From: Pisolithus tinctorius
Taxonomy: Eukaryota; Basidiomycota; Agaricomycetes; Boletales; Pisolithaceae
Reading direction: 5' to 3'
NCBI GenBank assembly: GCA_024663395.1
Contig: JANFAH010000111.1
Span: 1 to 64,000 of the forward strand
DNA length: 64,000 bases
The translations under genes were made by a program, and so were the position numbers. Of the stretch, positions 1 to 11,126 are shown piece by piece; position 1 is the first letter of the stretch; every line of letters starts with the position of its first letter. The notes below the pieces were generated by a model, which worked only from the letters and a program-made list of their open reading frames with translations, did not search any database and had not been told where the DNA came from.

Positions 1-139
1 CGTTTTAATAGGTAGGAGCGACGTATCGAAACCCCCATTTCCCTGGCGTTCGCGCCTGTATATACTTGGCTTGATAGGTGCGTACCCGTGAGTAAAGATC
101 GAAAGACAGCTTTCTGATCTTCCGCTCAGGTGGTGGGCC

Positions 140-330
140 TACGAACGTGGAAGCGTTAGAACGAGACCACCCCTGATATTTGACATGGCATGTGGTAAGT
201 GTTCGCGTCTATCATCATATTTCCATGGTCAACCCAACGTCGTTCGTCAGGCAGGTCTGCAACCCATCTCCCCTGTCTCAAACGTCGATACTCATTAATA
301 TTTATAGTGGAGAAGTCACAGTCGCTGCGT
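140..330. repeat. Dispersed repeat, copy 1 (pairs with 7820-8010)
   Basis: About 190 bp here align by eye with 7820-8010. Both share the blocks GAACGAGACCACCCCT, ATGGTCAACCCAAC and a following stretch with scattered substitutions. The second copy lies just after the stop codon of the PhyH dioxygenase gene, so this copy may be a displaced 3' flank of a related gene. It ends almost exactly where the methyltransferase pseudogene begins, which suggests that the rearrangement bringing it here removed the gene's 5' half. No terminal repeats or target duplication were seen. Confidence 0.6.
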
Positions 331-333
331 ACG

Positions 334-1045
334 AATGGTGGAAAGGCGCAAGCTCGAAACGAAAGAGCCGAGTCCCCCCAAAGGGGGGAAACATCGTCGC
401 AAACTCAAGCGGTACCTCGAATCCGAGCAGTTTTCAACACCCATCTGACGTTCACATCATGGCCGCAGATCCAGTAAGTGTGGGATCCCCGATGAAATGA
501 CCACAGCAATCCTCACTTGGGGATGAACACCAGTACACAGTTGAGGCATACCTAGAACGTACGACGTTGCCTTGTGCACCCCTCACATTCATGGAGATCG
601 CACAGGGTGCCTTACCGCCCGTCATTTCATCCTTTAACTCCCTTCGTGACGTCTCAAACTCACAAGCTTCAGCCCCGAAAGTGGATATGGTAATTTGCTC
701 ATTCGCGTTGCACTTGGTAGAATCACCGTCCGAGCTGTTCGCGTTGCTTTGGGAGCTAAGCGCAAATGCACACTGGCTTGTCGTGCTTGCTCCTCACAAG
801 AAACCCGAGGTGCGTGCATCTTCACCGATCGTTGCAGCAGCCACCCACACTCGTGAGATCTAGATTAAAGATGGTTGGGGTTGGGCCAAGTGGGATTGCG
901 AGACCTGGTCTCAATGCCAAATGTCCGATCGTAAGGGAGACTACGTCTTGGAGAGGTGAGCGGTATTTTGTTTAGGACCCACCACACGGGTTGAACCAAT
1001 TCCAGGGTGCATTGTCGGGTGTACCGCAGCGTCAATGTTTTGTGA
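334..1045 (+). pseudogene. 5'-truncated, frameshifted SAM-dependent methyltransferase
   Basis: Four exons can be joined: 334-473, 507-809, 864-955 and 1006-1045, with introns 474-506, 810-863 and 956-1005, all GT-AG. The product matches the C-terminal half of the fungal mitochondrial-ribosome-associated (Rsm22-like) methyltransferase type. It shows a basic stretch (KHRRKLKRYLES), then DVHIMAADP, LPCAPLTFMEIA, VDMVICSFALHLVESPSEL, the motif HKKPE joined across an intron to IKDGWGWAKW, and the end HCRVYRSVNVL. The N-terminal half with the main SAM-binding loop is absent. One extra base near 446 breaks the frame between the basic stretch and DVHIMAADP. Because all splice sites still work, the loss looks recent. 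The exact methyltransferase subfamily is from memory and less certain than the fold. Confidence 0.7.
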
Positions 1046-1130
1046 TAGTAATGTAAGAAGTGCTTGATGAAGTATTGCGGGAAGAATATTGTTAGATCTA
1101 CGTCGGTATAATGGCGTCCTCTCGGAAATT

Positions 1131-2474
1131 TCAACTATCAAATAGACTTCGGGTTAATAGCGAGATTGCACTGCCTGCTACTGCGCTCCCTGCAATGAGA
1201 ACGAGCTCGCGAGTCCCAACTGCCCCAAACCATGGATGTGATATGAATGTCCGCCTCGGGGGTTCTGGTGCCCTCGACTGCTCTTGCTGCTCGACTAATG
1301 CAGAGACAGAGGGAACTTCATGAACATGTTCTGCGACACCACTGAACAATTCCGCAAGTAGGCGTTCCTGGTTAACCAGACGTTCCTCTATCCTCCTCGC
1401 CCCTTCGTCAACCATCGCCTTTGTCTCTGACCCTAGCTCCTCCACTTTCCGCTCAAAAGTCTGAGCAAGGCGCTTCCTCTTCCACGGTTCAACGAACACG
1501 ATCGCTGCCACGAAGACCACCAAGTTCACACCAAGAGCCGCGAGCGATCCATACGTCGACGCGCTCCGGATCTTGTCGCTCCACACCTGCTCCTCATGAT
1601 ACCGTGCCAAAATCGCCCGCATGAGCGCACTGAACTCCCGCTCGACTGAATCTTCGGACGCAGCAACCGCAGCTTTCGCCCTGGCCTCGTCCTGCTCTCG
1701 CGCGTGGTCAGCACGGACGAGGGCCGTGAACCGGGACACGTCCTCGTCGCTCCAGCTCGATTTGCGTTGCAGCAGCTCGTTCACGTCACGCTGTGCGACT
1801 GCACGCTGGATGACGGCTTTATCATACGCAAGTTTCGCAGACCGAGCTGCTTCTCGAGCGGCCTTGATCCTTGCCTCTGTACATTAAGACAACAAATGGA
1901 AAGAAAAAAAAGCAGCAGAGAGAAACAAATTCATTAGCACTAGGTTTTCACTGAAAATACAAGGGCAAAAGCAGAATGAAAAGTTAAGCAAAGGAGATAT
2001 GTGCACACCTTGCTCGACAACTTGTCGCTTTAAGACATCAATAGCATCGTACCCCGTCGCGCGGTTCAAGTGTCCTCCGAGCTGAGAGAACGCCGCCTTT
2101 GTCTGTGTAGAGAATACATCGGCACGTTCTCGTACTGTCTTCACAGCAAGGTGTGCCCACTCCCGCATGCGTCCGTTGAAGGTGCTGAGGCTGTCCGTGG
2201 GTTGAGAAGTGTCAAAGGCATCCGGGGTTGCCGTCGTAGAGGTCGATGCATCCGAGACAGTAGTATCGCGCGACCTTTCTGAGAAAGACTTGACACGATC
2301 CTCTCCGAGGGTTGGTTTCTGGCCAGCAGACGTAGGATTGGTGTTAGTTTTTGAACTGCTAGTACTGGCAGTGGTGGTAGCGTTTGTCCCCGTCGTGACT
2401 GCTCGAGAAGACCGCGACAGCCGGGAAGGCAGGTGTGCACACACGCCATTGCGAATACTCGTCCGCAACATCAT
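1131..2474 (-). CDS. SHE9: She9/Mdm33 family mitochondrial inner-membrane protein
   Basis: Two exons, 2474-2009 and 1876-1131, flank a 132-nt GT-AG intron and give 403 codons before a TAG stop. The N-terminus is basic and Ser/Thr/Arg-rich, as expected for a mitochondrial presequence. The middle (about residues 150-250) is a long charged helix likely to form a coiled coil. A first membrane segment lies near residues 264-285 (YGSLAALGVNLVVFVAAIVF), preceded by the family hallmark WSDKIRSAS and followed by VEPWKRKRL. A second, short hydrophobic segment is at the C-terminus (about 379-398). She9/Mdm33 proteins act in inner-membrane fission and morphology. Start choice: first ATG of a double ATG at 2474. 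Upstream exons cannot be excluded. Product name rests on the characteristic WSDKIR/VEPWKRKR core and topology. Confidence 0.88.
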
Positions 2475-3873
2475 CGGAAGGGTCGCCCTGGATGCGCCCC
2501 AGCCGGGTCTGACCGATTTGAGCTGAGTGGCGTGAACTTCGATACAGGGTCACTCCAAGTTGCACTTTTGGTTTCGACAAACATGTCCGAGTCGCAAACG
2601 GCGGTTAACACTCGCCTCAAATCAATTCTCCTAACTCCGCATACAATGCTGACTGCTTTAACTCACAGGGGATACTTTACTAGTAGCAATGTTGCGGGTG
2701 CACATCTGTTCTCGTCAGTTGAATACAACTATGTAATTGCCATTTGAAAGGGCGGTCGTCGGTTACTTAGGTCCCACTTTCACAGGGGTTGCACTCAGTC
2801 CTGGTGTAGTAGCATGATGGGATCTTACAAAGTACGGCCGTCATGGAAACCTGGCAGTGCTCCTCGCAGAACAGACCTAAATTTAGTCTGGAAAAAAAGA
2901 TCTTGCGGCGTGTCGCAAGCTAAGTGACTTCGCACCGGAGCCGCAATTTGGAAGGACATTTCAGAATGGCTAGTTAGCGGTCATCTTCGCGAGTGAGCGC
3001 GGACATGGTGAAGAAAGATCTGGTGAGGTTGCAGCGAGTGATTTTCTCTCGCTACGCATCATCACCAGCACTCCTTTTGACAGATGCTCGTTGGGAAACA
3101 GTGATAACGAGATATCGAAAGCATGTCGCAAAAGTGACGCAAACGACGACGGTCAGTACTTGCATCAGACCAATCAAAATTTTTGCGCTTCGTGCAAAGT
3201 ACTCCAACTTTCAGGGAGACTCTACCAAAGGTACGCGTGTGCATCTGTTCTCGTAGCTGCATTATATTTGACAACACCTGTCATTTGGAACGACAATTTT
3301 ATTCGTTGGTTATCGGCCGTGGTTGGTAGGTTCCACGGGTCCAACTGTACTTAGTCCGCGGCCCTCTGCGCTAACTCGAGGTGCATTGTTTCGAGATTAT
3401 TAGTCCTACTTAGGTCGACGGTATGAATTGACTCGTCAGACGCCACTCCGGAACACCAGGTAAATTGCTCCTCTGTTAATTCTTTTTCCCTTTGTGAGCG
3501 TGTTTTGCTGATCGAACTATGGAGCCTAACTGCGACCCACCCCGAATTAGAAAAAAATGGCAAGTATCGCGTTGGTGCTTCCAGCGAGGTCCCTTATCCG
3601 ACTTCGATGAGAAGATGAGAGGTTCAACGTAAGCCCCTTGCAGAGATAGTATACTGTTGGCCGAGCCACCCATGCCCAATGCAGTGATTATAGACACACG
3701 GTCTTTCTTCCATTTGGCGGAAGTAATTTTCGGGTGAGATACACTGGTACCTTTCAGGTTTCACGAATCAAGCGAGGTATCGTGTTGAGCACCACGGTCT
3801 TCCCCTCTTTTTAAGGAGCAATGCCCGTACACTTCAACAAGGCCCTAATCTCTTCTCACTCAACCCGCAATCC
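2475..3873. other. Intergenic region with a diverged internal duplication
   Basis: I find no convincing gene here. Two stretches, about 2580-2810 and 3110-3360, look like old diverged copies of one another. Both have GTGCATCTGTTCTCGT, then an AT-rich stretch, then CATTTG(G)AA, a GGTT...TAGGT segment and CTCAGTC/CTTAGTCC in the same order. The last 100 bp before 3874 should hold the promoter of the methyltransferase gene. Confidence 0.35.
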
Positions 3874-5004
3874 ATGGATTCGGCGGATATCTCAAAAGCT
3901 GACAGTGTTTCCTTCAGCGTTGGCTCAGCGCAGATAGTCCATGTTCCCCCGTTAGACCCCAGTATCTACTCACTCACTTCTGATGAAGCCGATTTCTTCA
4001 AGGCTGTGACTGGAATTGAGGATGATGAAACGTTAACGGCACACATTTTGATGGCTCAAGAAAGAGCCTACAAGGTCGCTTTCGCCTCGTTTCGCATAGT
4101 TCTACATCGCTGACTGCCATACAGGTTGCGCCGTATCCTTGCATCTATTTTTTCGGATTCTTAAGGTGAGCAAAGCCATTCGTAGACTGGTTAAAGCTCA
4201 CGTGCGTTCCAGGATGGACATTACGAAGCTACCTGTGTACAGTGATATATTAGCTATAGGTCGCGAGCGCACAGACGCTATCTTCCTCGACCTCGGGTGC
4301 TGTTGTAAGTTATCCGGGGTAGTACATAACTTACCTTTGCTAACGCCGGATGGACAGTTTCGGTGGAGTCCAGGAGAGTTGCATTTGATGGCTTTCCCGC
4401 TCGCGGTATAATATCGTCGGACATAAAGGAAGGTAGGGTACTCTCTTTTCACTTGTGTGAATCCATTACTCACGATCATTTGTCAATGACAGAATTCCTG
4501 GAACTCAGTCACTTCTTATTCAGAACATCAAAAGATACGTGGGCTGGCCACTTCGTTCCGGGAGATGCACTGGATCCCGAGATGCTGTCTGTTGCACCTG
4601 TCGCCCGTGGATCTAAACTAGGATCACCGCCTGACCTGTCGACTTTGACGTCGCTCAATCCCCTTCGTGGTCACTGCTCCGTCATCCATACCTCATATTT
4701 CCTACACTTGTTCAGTGAAGAGCAACAGCTACATCTAGCACGTGCACTCGCTGGATTACTGTCTCCAGAACCAGGTTCCATTATCTGCGGTTTCCAGTCC
4801 GGCAGGAAAGAGAAAGGAAATGTCCCAATGGCCTTTGGAAGCAGCGAACTCCCTCTCTTTTCCCACTCCCCGCAGAGTTGGATAGAATTGTGGGATGGAA
4901 CGGTGTTCGAAAAGGGAGAGGTAGAAGTCAATGCCACTGTGAGGGAAGTTTTCCTTATGGGTCAAAGGTTGAATGTCTTGGCTTGGTCCGTTAAGAGGTT
5001 GTAG
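3874..5004 (+). CDS. Fungal SAM-dependent methyltransferase
   Basis: Five exons (3874-4074, 4125-4165, 4213-4304, 4358-4432, 4493-5004) join in frame to 306 codons plus TAG. Introns are 50, 47, 53, 60 nt. The product has the layout of a common agaricomycete class I methyltransferase family: DPSIYSLTSDEADFFKA near the N-terminus, VAPYPCIYFF, then the SAM-binding strand AIFLDLGCCF, GFPARGIISSDI, the aspartate region GDALDP, SLNPLRGHCSVIHTSYFLHLFSEE (post-motif helix), LLSPEPGSIICG, and a C-terminal SWIELWDGTVFEKGEVEV...LAWSVKRL. Length is normal for the family. The substrate is unknown; relatives occur near secondary-metabolism genes, but nothing here proves that role. Splice joints are supported by exact restoration of the family pattern at each boundary. 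The first intron's donor, GTCGCT, is weak. Confidence 0.85.
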
Positions 5005-5389
5005 TGACTGTATGTCTGTATGTACTCATAGGCTAGGAGAGGTATATTTGTACATATTTTGTCCCGTGTAGAGCACGACGAATTAAGGAAGCTTGAGCTT
5101 GAAGCTTCGAGTGCGCAACGTCCCAGCTGCAGGGCATTTGTGGACGGCCCTTAACTTGAAGTCCAACGGTCATCGACAAGTTCTTACCTGAAGGCATGTT
5201 TAACAACAGTGTCGACCTAGTTGTACGGCGCTCGTTCGAACACGACTGACGTCGGATTGTGCCGGAGCCGGTAGCAGGGAAGCCACAAAGCCTGGATCCT
5301 CGATTGCCACTTCATTGGCATTGGCAGACGGCGAATCGGTTGACAAGTATGGATCAACGTTGTACAGCATTTGCTATATAGCATCCATG

Positions 5390-6610
5390 TTTTGATTGCA
5401 GACGCGCCACATTACTCCAAATACAAAGCCGAGGAATATGGAATGAAACCTATCCCCTCCGGATGATCCGCTTCTTCGTGCTGGAGCGGGTGTTGAGCGA
5501 GGCGACCGAGGAGGAAGGCTTCGAATTGAATAATCAGATTTCCATGCCTAAGTTCTTGAAGTCATAGGTATGATTTTTTTTAAAAATTCTGCGGGTCGTT
5601 GGTCTAAAACCGTTTAGGACAAAGCACTTACTGAACAGGAAAACAAATTCTGGGATGATCGTCACGCCAGGGCCATAGAGGGTGGTGATCCTCTTCCTCA
5701 CATACTTCTGCTTGTTCGACTGAAGGTATGTTGAGGGTCACTTGGAAATGACACAGTTCATATATCCCTCAAGGCTGACACAACAAGTGTGAGTAGGAGT
5801 TCCAAGGGCGGATCGTAAGTTAATGCAGTGCCCTTGCCTTTCACTATCCAAAGAGGATGGCCCGCTCTACCAAGGTCACGAGTGACCAGCCAGGGCTTAG
5901 CATCGACGAGCCAGAACTTAGCATTACCAAGAAGCTGGGTTGTCGGACGTTATCCAAATGTTTGTAGAGAAAGATGACTCCTATGCTATTCAAACGTACG
6001 CGGGGGAATGTTCTCCGTGTGTTCCGCTCATGACTTATACTGATAGCCGCCGTAAAGGTCCTCATGGAAGAAGTGAGAAGTAAATAGAAAGGACCTAGAT
6101 AATGCAACATGTCAACCTTGCCTTGTCAATCCCAGATGCGCTGGGAATCTGATGACGCCTTCAAACTCGTCAAAGCCAGGAACGGCACGCCACTGGATAT
6201 GCCGAACGAAGCAGAGTAGGAAAGACTACGAAAGAAAAAGGAAAGGTACCCTATATGTACTTTCCACCATTGCTCACGGTATCGCCGTTCTGAGATTGGT
6301 TGTGTTAGGGGAAGCGAAGCGAAGGGATGAAGATTCTCCATCAGTTATCAAATTCACTGATGCGTTACCGGGTGCACGGCGGTAGCTCGACGTGGACATT
6401 GATAGTACCGAGGGTCGGCGTGCATCGCTACCGACAAAACAGCCGTTACCAAAAGTGCACCAGAAAAAGGCAGAGGGAAAAAGGCTATGGAGAGCGAAGG
6501 GGAAGAAGTGATAGATATTGAGAGCGCTAAAGAAGAAGCAGCCAAAACACCGACGAAAACAAAACAAAACAAAAAAACTCCTAAGTCAGGGGTAGTTTTG
6601 AGGTGAGGTT
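5390..6610 (+). pseudogene. Decayed coding remnants of unknown gene(s)
   Basis: Several short plus-strand stretches look like old exons with plausible splice signals between them. They are a segment after an AG at about 5400 (DAPHYSKYKAEEYGMKPIP), one in a shifted frame (FFVLERVLSEATEEEGFELN), one after an AG at 5639 (WDDRHARAIEGGDPLPHILL, followed by GTATGT) and, later, RWESDDAFKLVKARN and a Lys/Glu-rich tail around 6450-6600. Frame changes and stops (such as TGA near 5462, TAG near 6214 and TAG near 6384) separate them. I do not recognise the protein. This is best read as one or two dead host genes rather than intergenic DNA. A spliced transcript would change that view. Confidence 0.35.
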
Positions 6611-6766
6611 TCTGTTCTCGAAGCCATAGTTATCTCAACCAACCTGCCAAGAAAGGGGACATGCCAAATTGTACTCTGAAGATTTAAAAACCTGAAAAGA
6701 TGGTCGAGGAGAACCAGAAACCATATACCACGCGTCACAAATCCTACATCCTTCGGAATATACACA

Positions 6767-7806
6767 ATGGTCTTCCACAGTCGCATCGCACTTGCTGAGG
6801 ACTACGACCTCTCCCAGTCCCAGATTGATGAGTACCAGAACAATGTCTGTTGCGTACTTGTGCTGAATGGAGCTGTCTTTGCTGATGGAAACCCCAGGGC
6901 CACATCCTGCTCAGGAACGTAATTCCTGAATCGGAGATCCCTGAATTGCGCATTGCCGTCTTGCGAGCCCATGAAGCTCTCAAAGCCGAAGAGGAGGACT
7001 TCCAGAACGCGTTCCGCATCACCCAGAACCAATGGCAAATCAGCGACGTCGTGCGCGCGCATGTCTTGTCTAAGCGCTACGCAGGTGCGTTCGTGATAAT
7101 CAGGCACCAACCTCAGGCTCACAGTAAAGGTAAGGAATCGCTGCGAAGTTGTTAGGCTGCCGTGACGTACGGATTTACCACGATATCACCTTCTTCAAGG
7201 ACGGTCTTGGTAAAGGTAAACGGACACCGTGGCATCAGGACGGGCACTACTGGTGAGTGACCTCTTTCTAAATGCTAGCTCTGAATGTATAACGAGTTGT
7301 GCCTGTGATGACAGGCCCCTTGACACGGACAAGTGCATAACCCTTTGGGTTCCGCTAATCGACTGCCCGGTAGACATGGGTCCTATGTCGTTTGTGTCGG
7401 GTTCACACCTCAGTAGACATGCTGAGCATTTGCCGATTTCTGATGAGAGCGACGAATATATCAGAAATTTGGTCGAGAAGGAAAACCTTTCCGTGCACCC
7501 CGCGCAACACATGAATGCGGGAGATGCGACATTGCAAGTATCTCACTCTTATCTGTCGGAAATCAGGCTTAGCACAAATATTATAGCCACTCTTGCTGGA
7601 CATACCATGCCGCGGCGTGCAACACGACAGAAAATACTAGAATTGCTTTCGCTATCGCGTACTATGATGCCGATGCAACGATCCCCCTGCAACCGCCAAC
7701 CAATGAACGCCGCGCTGCCAACTTGGCCAGGTGGTTCCCTGGGGCCGTACCCGGCGGGCCTGCGGCCACTGCTATGAATCCTGCTATTCTTTCTCCCTGT
7801 GATTGA
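6767..7806 (+). CDS. Phytanoyl-CoA dioxygenase (PhyH) family Fe(II)/2-oxoglutarate oxygenase
   Basis: Five exons (6767-6844, 6898-7084, 7135-7252, 7315-7533, 7587-7806) give exactly 274 codons, a 273-aa protein ending in TGA. Introns are 50-62 nt; the last is GC-AG. The iron ligands are visible: H122 and D124 in TPWHQDGHYWPLDTD, and distal H209 in FHSCWTYHAA, with a 2-oxoglutarate-binding arginine at about R220 (NTTENTRIAF). Other family marks are CITLWVPLIDCPVDMGPMSF, VSGSH and ISDES. The family hydroxylates varied small molecules; the substrate cannot be told from sequence. It is an oxygenase near methyltransferases, but orientations and spacing give no proof of a cluster. The start is the first ATG of the first exon, about 26 codons before the first junction. 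Confidence 0.88.
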
Positions 7807-7819
7807 GCGTGCATTGGTA

Positions 7820-8010
7820 CCTGTTGGAACGAGACCACCCCTCATTTTTGTCGTGGTCTATGGCAGGTGTTCACGTCCATCATCGTACTTGTATGGTCAA
7901 CCCAACATCGCTCGCCAGGGGGTCGGCAACTCATCTCTCCTACCACGAACGCAGATATTCGTCCGGTATTGATAGCGTAGAGGTTACAGTTGCACAGCTG
8001 AGAATAAATG
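7820..8010. repeat. Dispersed repeat, copy 2 (pairs with 140-330)
   Basis: This stretch begins a few bases after the PhyH stop codon and aligns by eye with 140-330. Shared runs include AACGAGACCACCCCT and TATGGTCAACCCAAC, then GGTCGGCAAC against GGTCTGCAAC. It probably represents the PhyH 3' untranslated region and flank, with copy 1 derived from a duplicate of it. Confidence 0.6.
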
Positions 8011-8528
8011 ACAGCACCAGGTGCATGGCAAAATAATTGTTCATATTTCATGATATTATTGTAAACATTGTCAGAATTTGGTTACAAAAATGTCAAAATA
8101 TTGTTACTGGTAAGATGCTGTCATTATGCTGTCGATTTAAAGTGCACAATATCACTGGAACATGGCCGGCGGCGCCGGCAGGCACCTTGTTTACCACGCC
8201 GGAGCGCAGTCACGACCGGTGGGTTTTGCCGTGCGAAGTCAATTGATAGGCAGATGCACGGATGTCGAAAAAAGCGTCTCATTTTCGGGCTGGAGTGACC
8301 TTGTAAACAAGGTGATTTGGCATTACTGCTTTGCAGTGGGAGTGGCAAACACTTGAGGAATACCCTTGCAAAATTGTAACACAGTTTTACAACACAGTTC
8401 AAATAATAGCAACCACATTGTCTTGATGCCCATTTTGCAAAGGCTCCCAGTTAGCAACTACCACAGCAAGAGAATTGGCACCCCAAGCACCTAAGATGCA
8501 CAAAAACAGGCATAGTACTTCCAAGTCA
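8011..8528. other. Intergenic, AT-rich, no gene seen
   Basis: The region from 8030 to 8160 is AT-rich with several TTGT/ACAATA runs. It is followed by a GC-rich knot (GGCCGGCGGCGCCGGCAGG around 8164). No conserved reading frame was recognised. It holds the 3' ends of two converging genes, PhyH (+) and the MFS permease (-), so terminators or polyadenylation signals for both should lie here. Confidence 0.4.
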
Positions 8529-10116
8529 TCAAAGTGTGTACCTAAAACTCTCTTTGCCTAGAACTTCACTTCCCTCCATCTTCCCCTGCTGCTGGAGAGC
8601 ATCTTTACGAGCATTGATGCGTCGGTATGTCAGTGCTATGATAGGCACAGCGATCATACCCATCGCCAAAAACATGATTTCGATGCCAACTAGTAGGTTA
8701 TGACTTCAGTGTCATCAGGATCAACTAACAGAGCAAAGTGGCACGAACGTCCAAGGAGATATCTCGGTGCGTCTTGGCTGCGGAAAATATTTGACGCGAT
8801 CGCTCCCCCTAAGTTGCCCATGCAGATCACTAATGCCATTCCAACCGCTCGCTTGCACTTCCCCTCCAAGTTGTTTGCCAGCCTTTGATACAAAGCATGG
8901 TTACACGATAATTCACGGTACCTTACGCCGGGTTAGACCCTACCATATTATGGAACCTACCCCTCCAGTATATGGTCCAGCTACGCAGAGGTAGGTCCCG
9001 AAGTACTTCACGCCATTTGGCACATCAGTGATGTTGATGATAAAGCCCACGATGGCTATCACTTGCGAGGCGAATATGAAGGGTGAGCGTCGTTGCATCC
9101 TGTCGGATAAGTCTGCAATGACAAGGAGAACGATGACTAAGTTGGAAGTCAACATGTGAGACTGCTCTCAGAACTATTCTATGGCACCCTCACCGCCAAA
9201 GACGTATGGTGGCACGGAAAGCAATTGACTCGTTGAGGTGGTGTATCCGAAGCTTCTAACAGTCAGCAAATGCCTGCCTTGGAGGGGGGCCAGATATACT
9301 TGTTGATAATCGTTCTTTTACTCTCGTCAATTTACTGACTGTCATTACTAGACGAGACTCACGGGAGAAAGTATGTGATGCCGTAAACTCGGTTCCATTT
9401 CCATTCAATACTTGAGTGCAAGTAGCCTGGAGTTACTTACGAGGCACCGTAATTGACATTTGTACAATACACATCGCCCATACCTTCGCCACAACGTGAG
9501 TCCACCTCTGTAAATCTGGCAAGTGATATCTTACTACATACCTGCCAGTCCGTAAAGGCTGCTCGTACTTGTGCAGCTACATCACCCTTCTCATCCACTT
9601 CGGAAAACTCTGCAGCCTCATTGCAGGTCTGAAATGCACCAGAAGGATAAAGGTGCTCACCTCTTCGTTGGGTGATATATTGTTGCTCTTTCGGCGTCAG
9701 GAATTTGGCCGTCGATGGATAATCCACCATTACTGTGTTGCTGGTCTATGGCTATTATTTTACCCGGGACAAGGGATGAACGTACCAAACAGGGCGACGG
9801 AACCTACTACGATTGTAGCTATACCTTCAAGGATCTAAGGCAAGTTTTGTTGGCGTGTCAGAGAGCGGCCCAATCGCAGTATGGAAGACGCACGAAAATC
9901 CACGACCAACCCTGATACCCTCCGTCTCCATCCATGAAATTGATGCCATATGCAAGTATTCCCGAGAAGGCGCCTTTCGAGGAGAGTTAGCTACTAAATT
10001 CAAATCAAGATATGCATCAAATGCACCAGCTGAAGTTGCTGCTCCGAGGAAGAGTGCGAACCGGCGTTGAAGCATATACTTCGGATACCACATTGTGAGG
10101 CTCAAAGACAGACATT

Positions 10117-10153
<37 letters not shown>

Positions 10154-11126
10154 AGTAAAAAGGTACTAGTATGCAACGCCGGGATAAAAACCACTTTCTG
10201 CGATTCCCAAGCAGAAACGCACTCCAACCAGCTGAGCGTAGCTGTGACGATGTTAGCACAGGCAACACGGAATAGTATTACTCACGTTTTTACGAAACCC
10301 ATGGACATCCTGAGGAGCAGCACAAATGAGCTGAGGATATCGCATTTGAGTTCATACTCTTACATAACGAGCCCCCAGAGGATCTGCTCAAAATTTTCGA
10401 GAGCACCAGAAAAAAGGGAATAGCCACTCACCATCGTACCCGCAAGCCATCTTTGAATTCTTTAGGTATGGCGTCACAACGCAAACATGCATACTCACTT
10501 AGAAGGCGGGACAAATTGAATGATATAACTTGTGAGGAAGTCAGAGATGCGGGATTACACCCATTACAGATACACACTTCGCGGGGCAATCGAGAATGCT
10601 GAAAGACTGGACAACGGCCGAGTTGCTTCTAGTTTCACAATTTGAATGGTAAACGAAATGACGTACTATGAAGAATAACGTCTGCAAAGATACCTTCGTC
10701 AAAACCAAGTGGTTCTCGTAGGAGGTGCGTAGACTTACCAAGGCAACATTGTATTGATTCCCATCAAGCCCGAGTTGCGTCATTAATCCGTCCAATTTAG
10801 CGTTACCTGGAAGGAATGAGTGGAGCGCTTGCGAGCATTATAGACAAGCTAGTTTCACCAATGTTTCCTGGATATACCGTGCAACAACCATGCAACATCG
10901 CCATATCTGCTTAAGTAAAGAACGTACCGCGGTCCATGAAACAGAGTAGATACATCAAAGCAATGACAGGCATGAGTTTAAGGTCGACTTTGCGCCATAG
11001 TTGAGACTCCTCTTTGGGGGTGAGAAGAACAGGAGCACGAGGGAACGATAAACCGGCCTCAGACTTCTCACCAGCAATGTGATCTTGCTGGACATCGTCA
11101 GCATCGAAAGTGATTGACTGCACCAT
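8529..11126 (-). CDS. MFS permease, allantoate/anion:cation symporter type
   Basis: A heavily split gene (about 16 or more exons) runs from ATG at 11126 to TGA at 8529. Clear exons include 11126-10928 (LWRKVDLKLMPVIALMYL), a 9-nt micro-exon 10867-10859 that restores DRGNIGNAKLDGL, and 10806-10739 (MTQLGLDGNQYNVAL). Later ones encode YAQLVGVRFCLGIAESGFYP, MWYPKYMLQRRFALF, AGAFSGILAYGINFMDG, WSWIFILEGIATIVVG, VDYPSTAKFLTPKEQQYI, TSTSQLLSVPPY, FIINITDVPNGVKYFGTYL, KRAVGMALVICMGNLGGAIA, SNIFRSQDAPRYLLG, and the family C-terminus FRYTL. Twelve membrane helices are implied. The family imports organic anions such as allantoate, nicotinate or pantothenate, and the substrate is unknown. Two joints remain unresolved (around 10500-10690 and 8890-8960), so I cannot exclude that the gene is damaged there. 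Confidence 0.8.
10120..10149. repeat. (AG)n microsatellite serving as intron pyrimidine tract
   Basis: About 15 AG dinucleotides lie in the intron of the MFS gene between the exon ending with GVAYY and the exon starting LTMWYPKY. On the coding (minus) strand it reads as a long CT tract close upstream of the acceptor used at about 10099. Length variation here could affect splicing. Confidence 0.8.
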
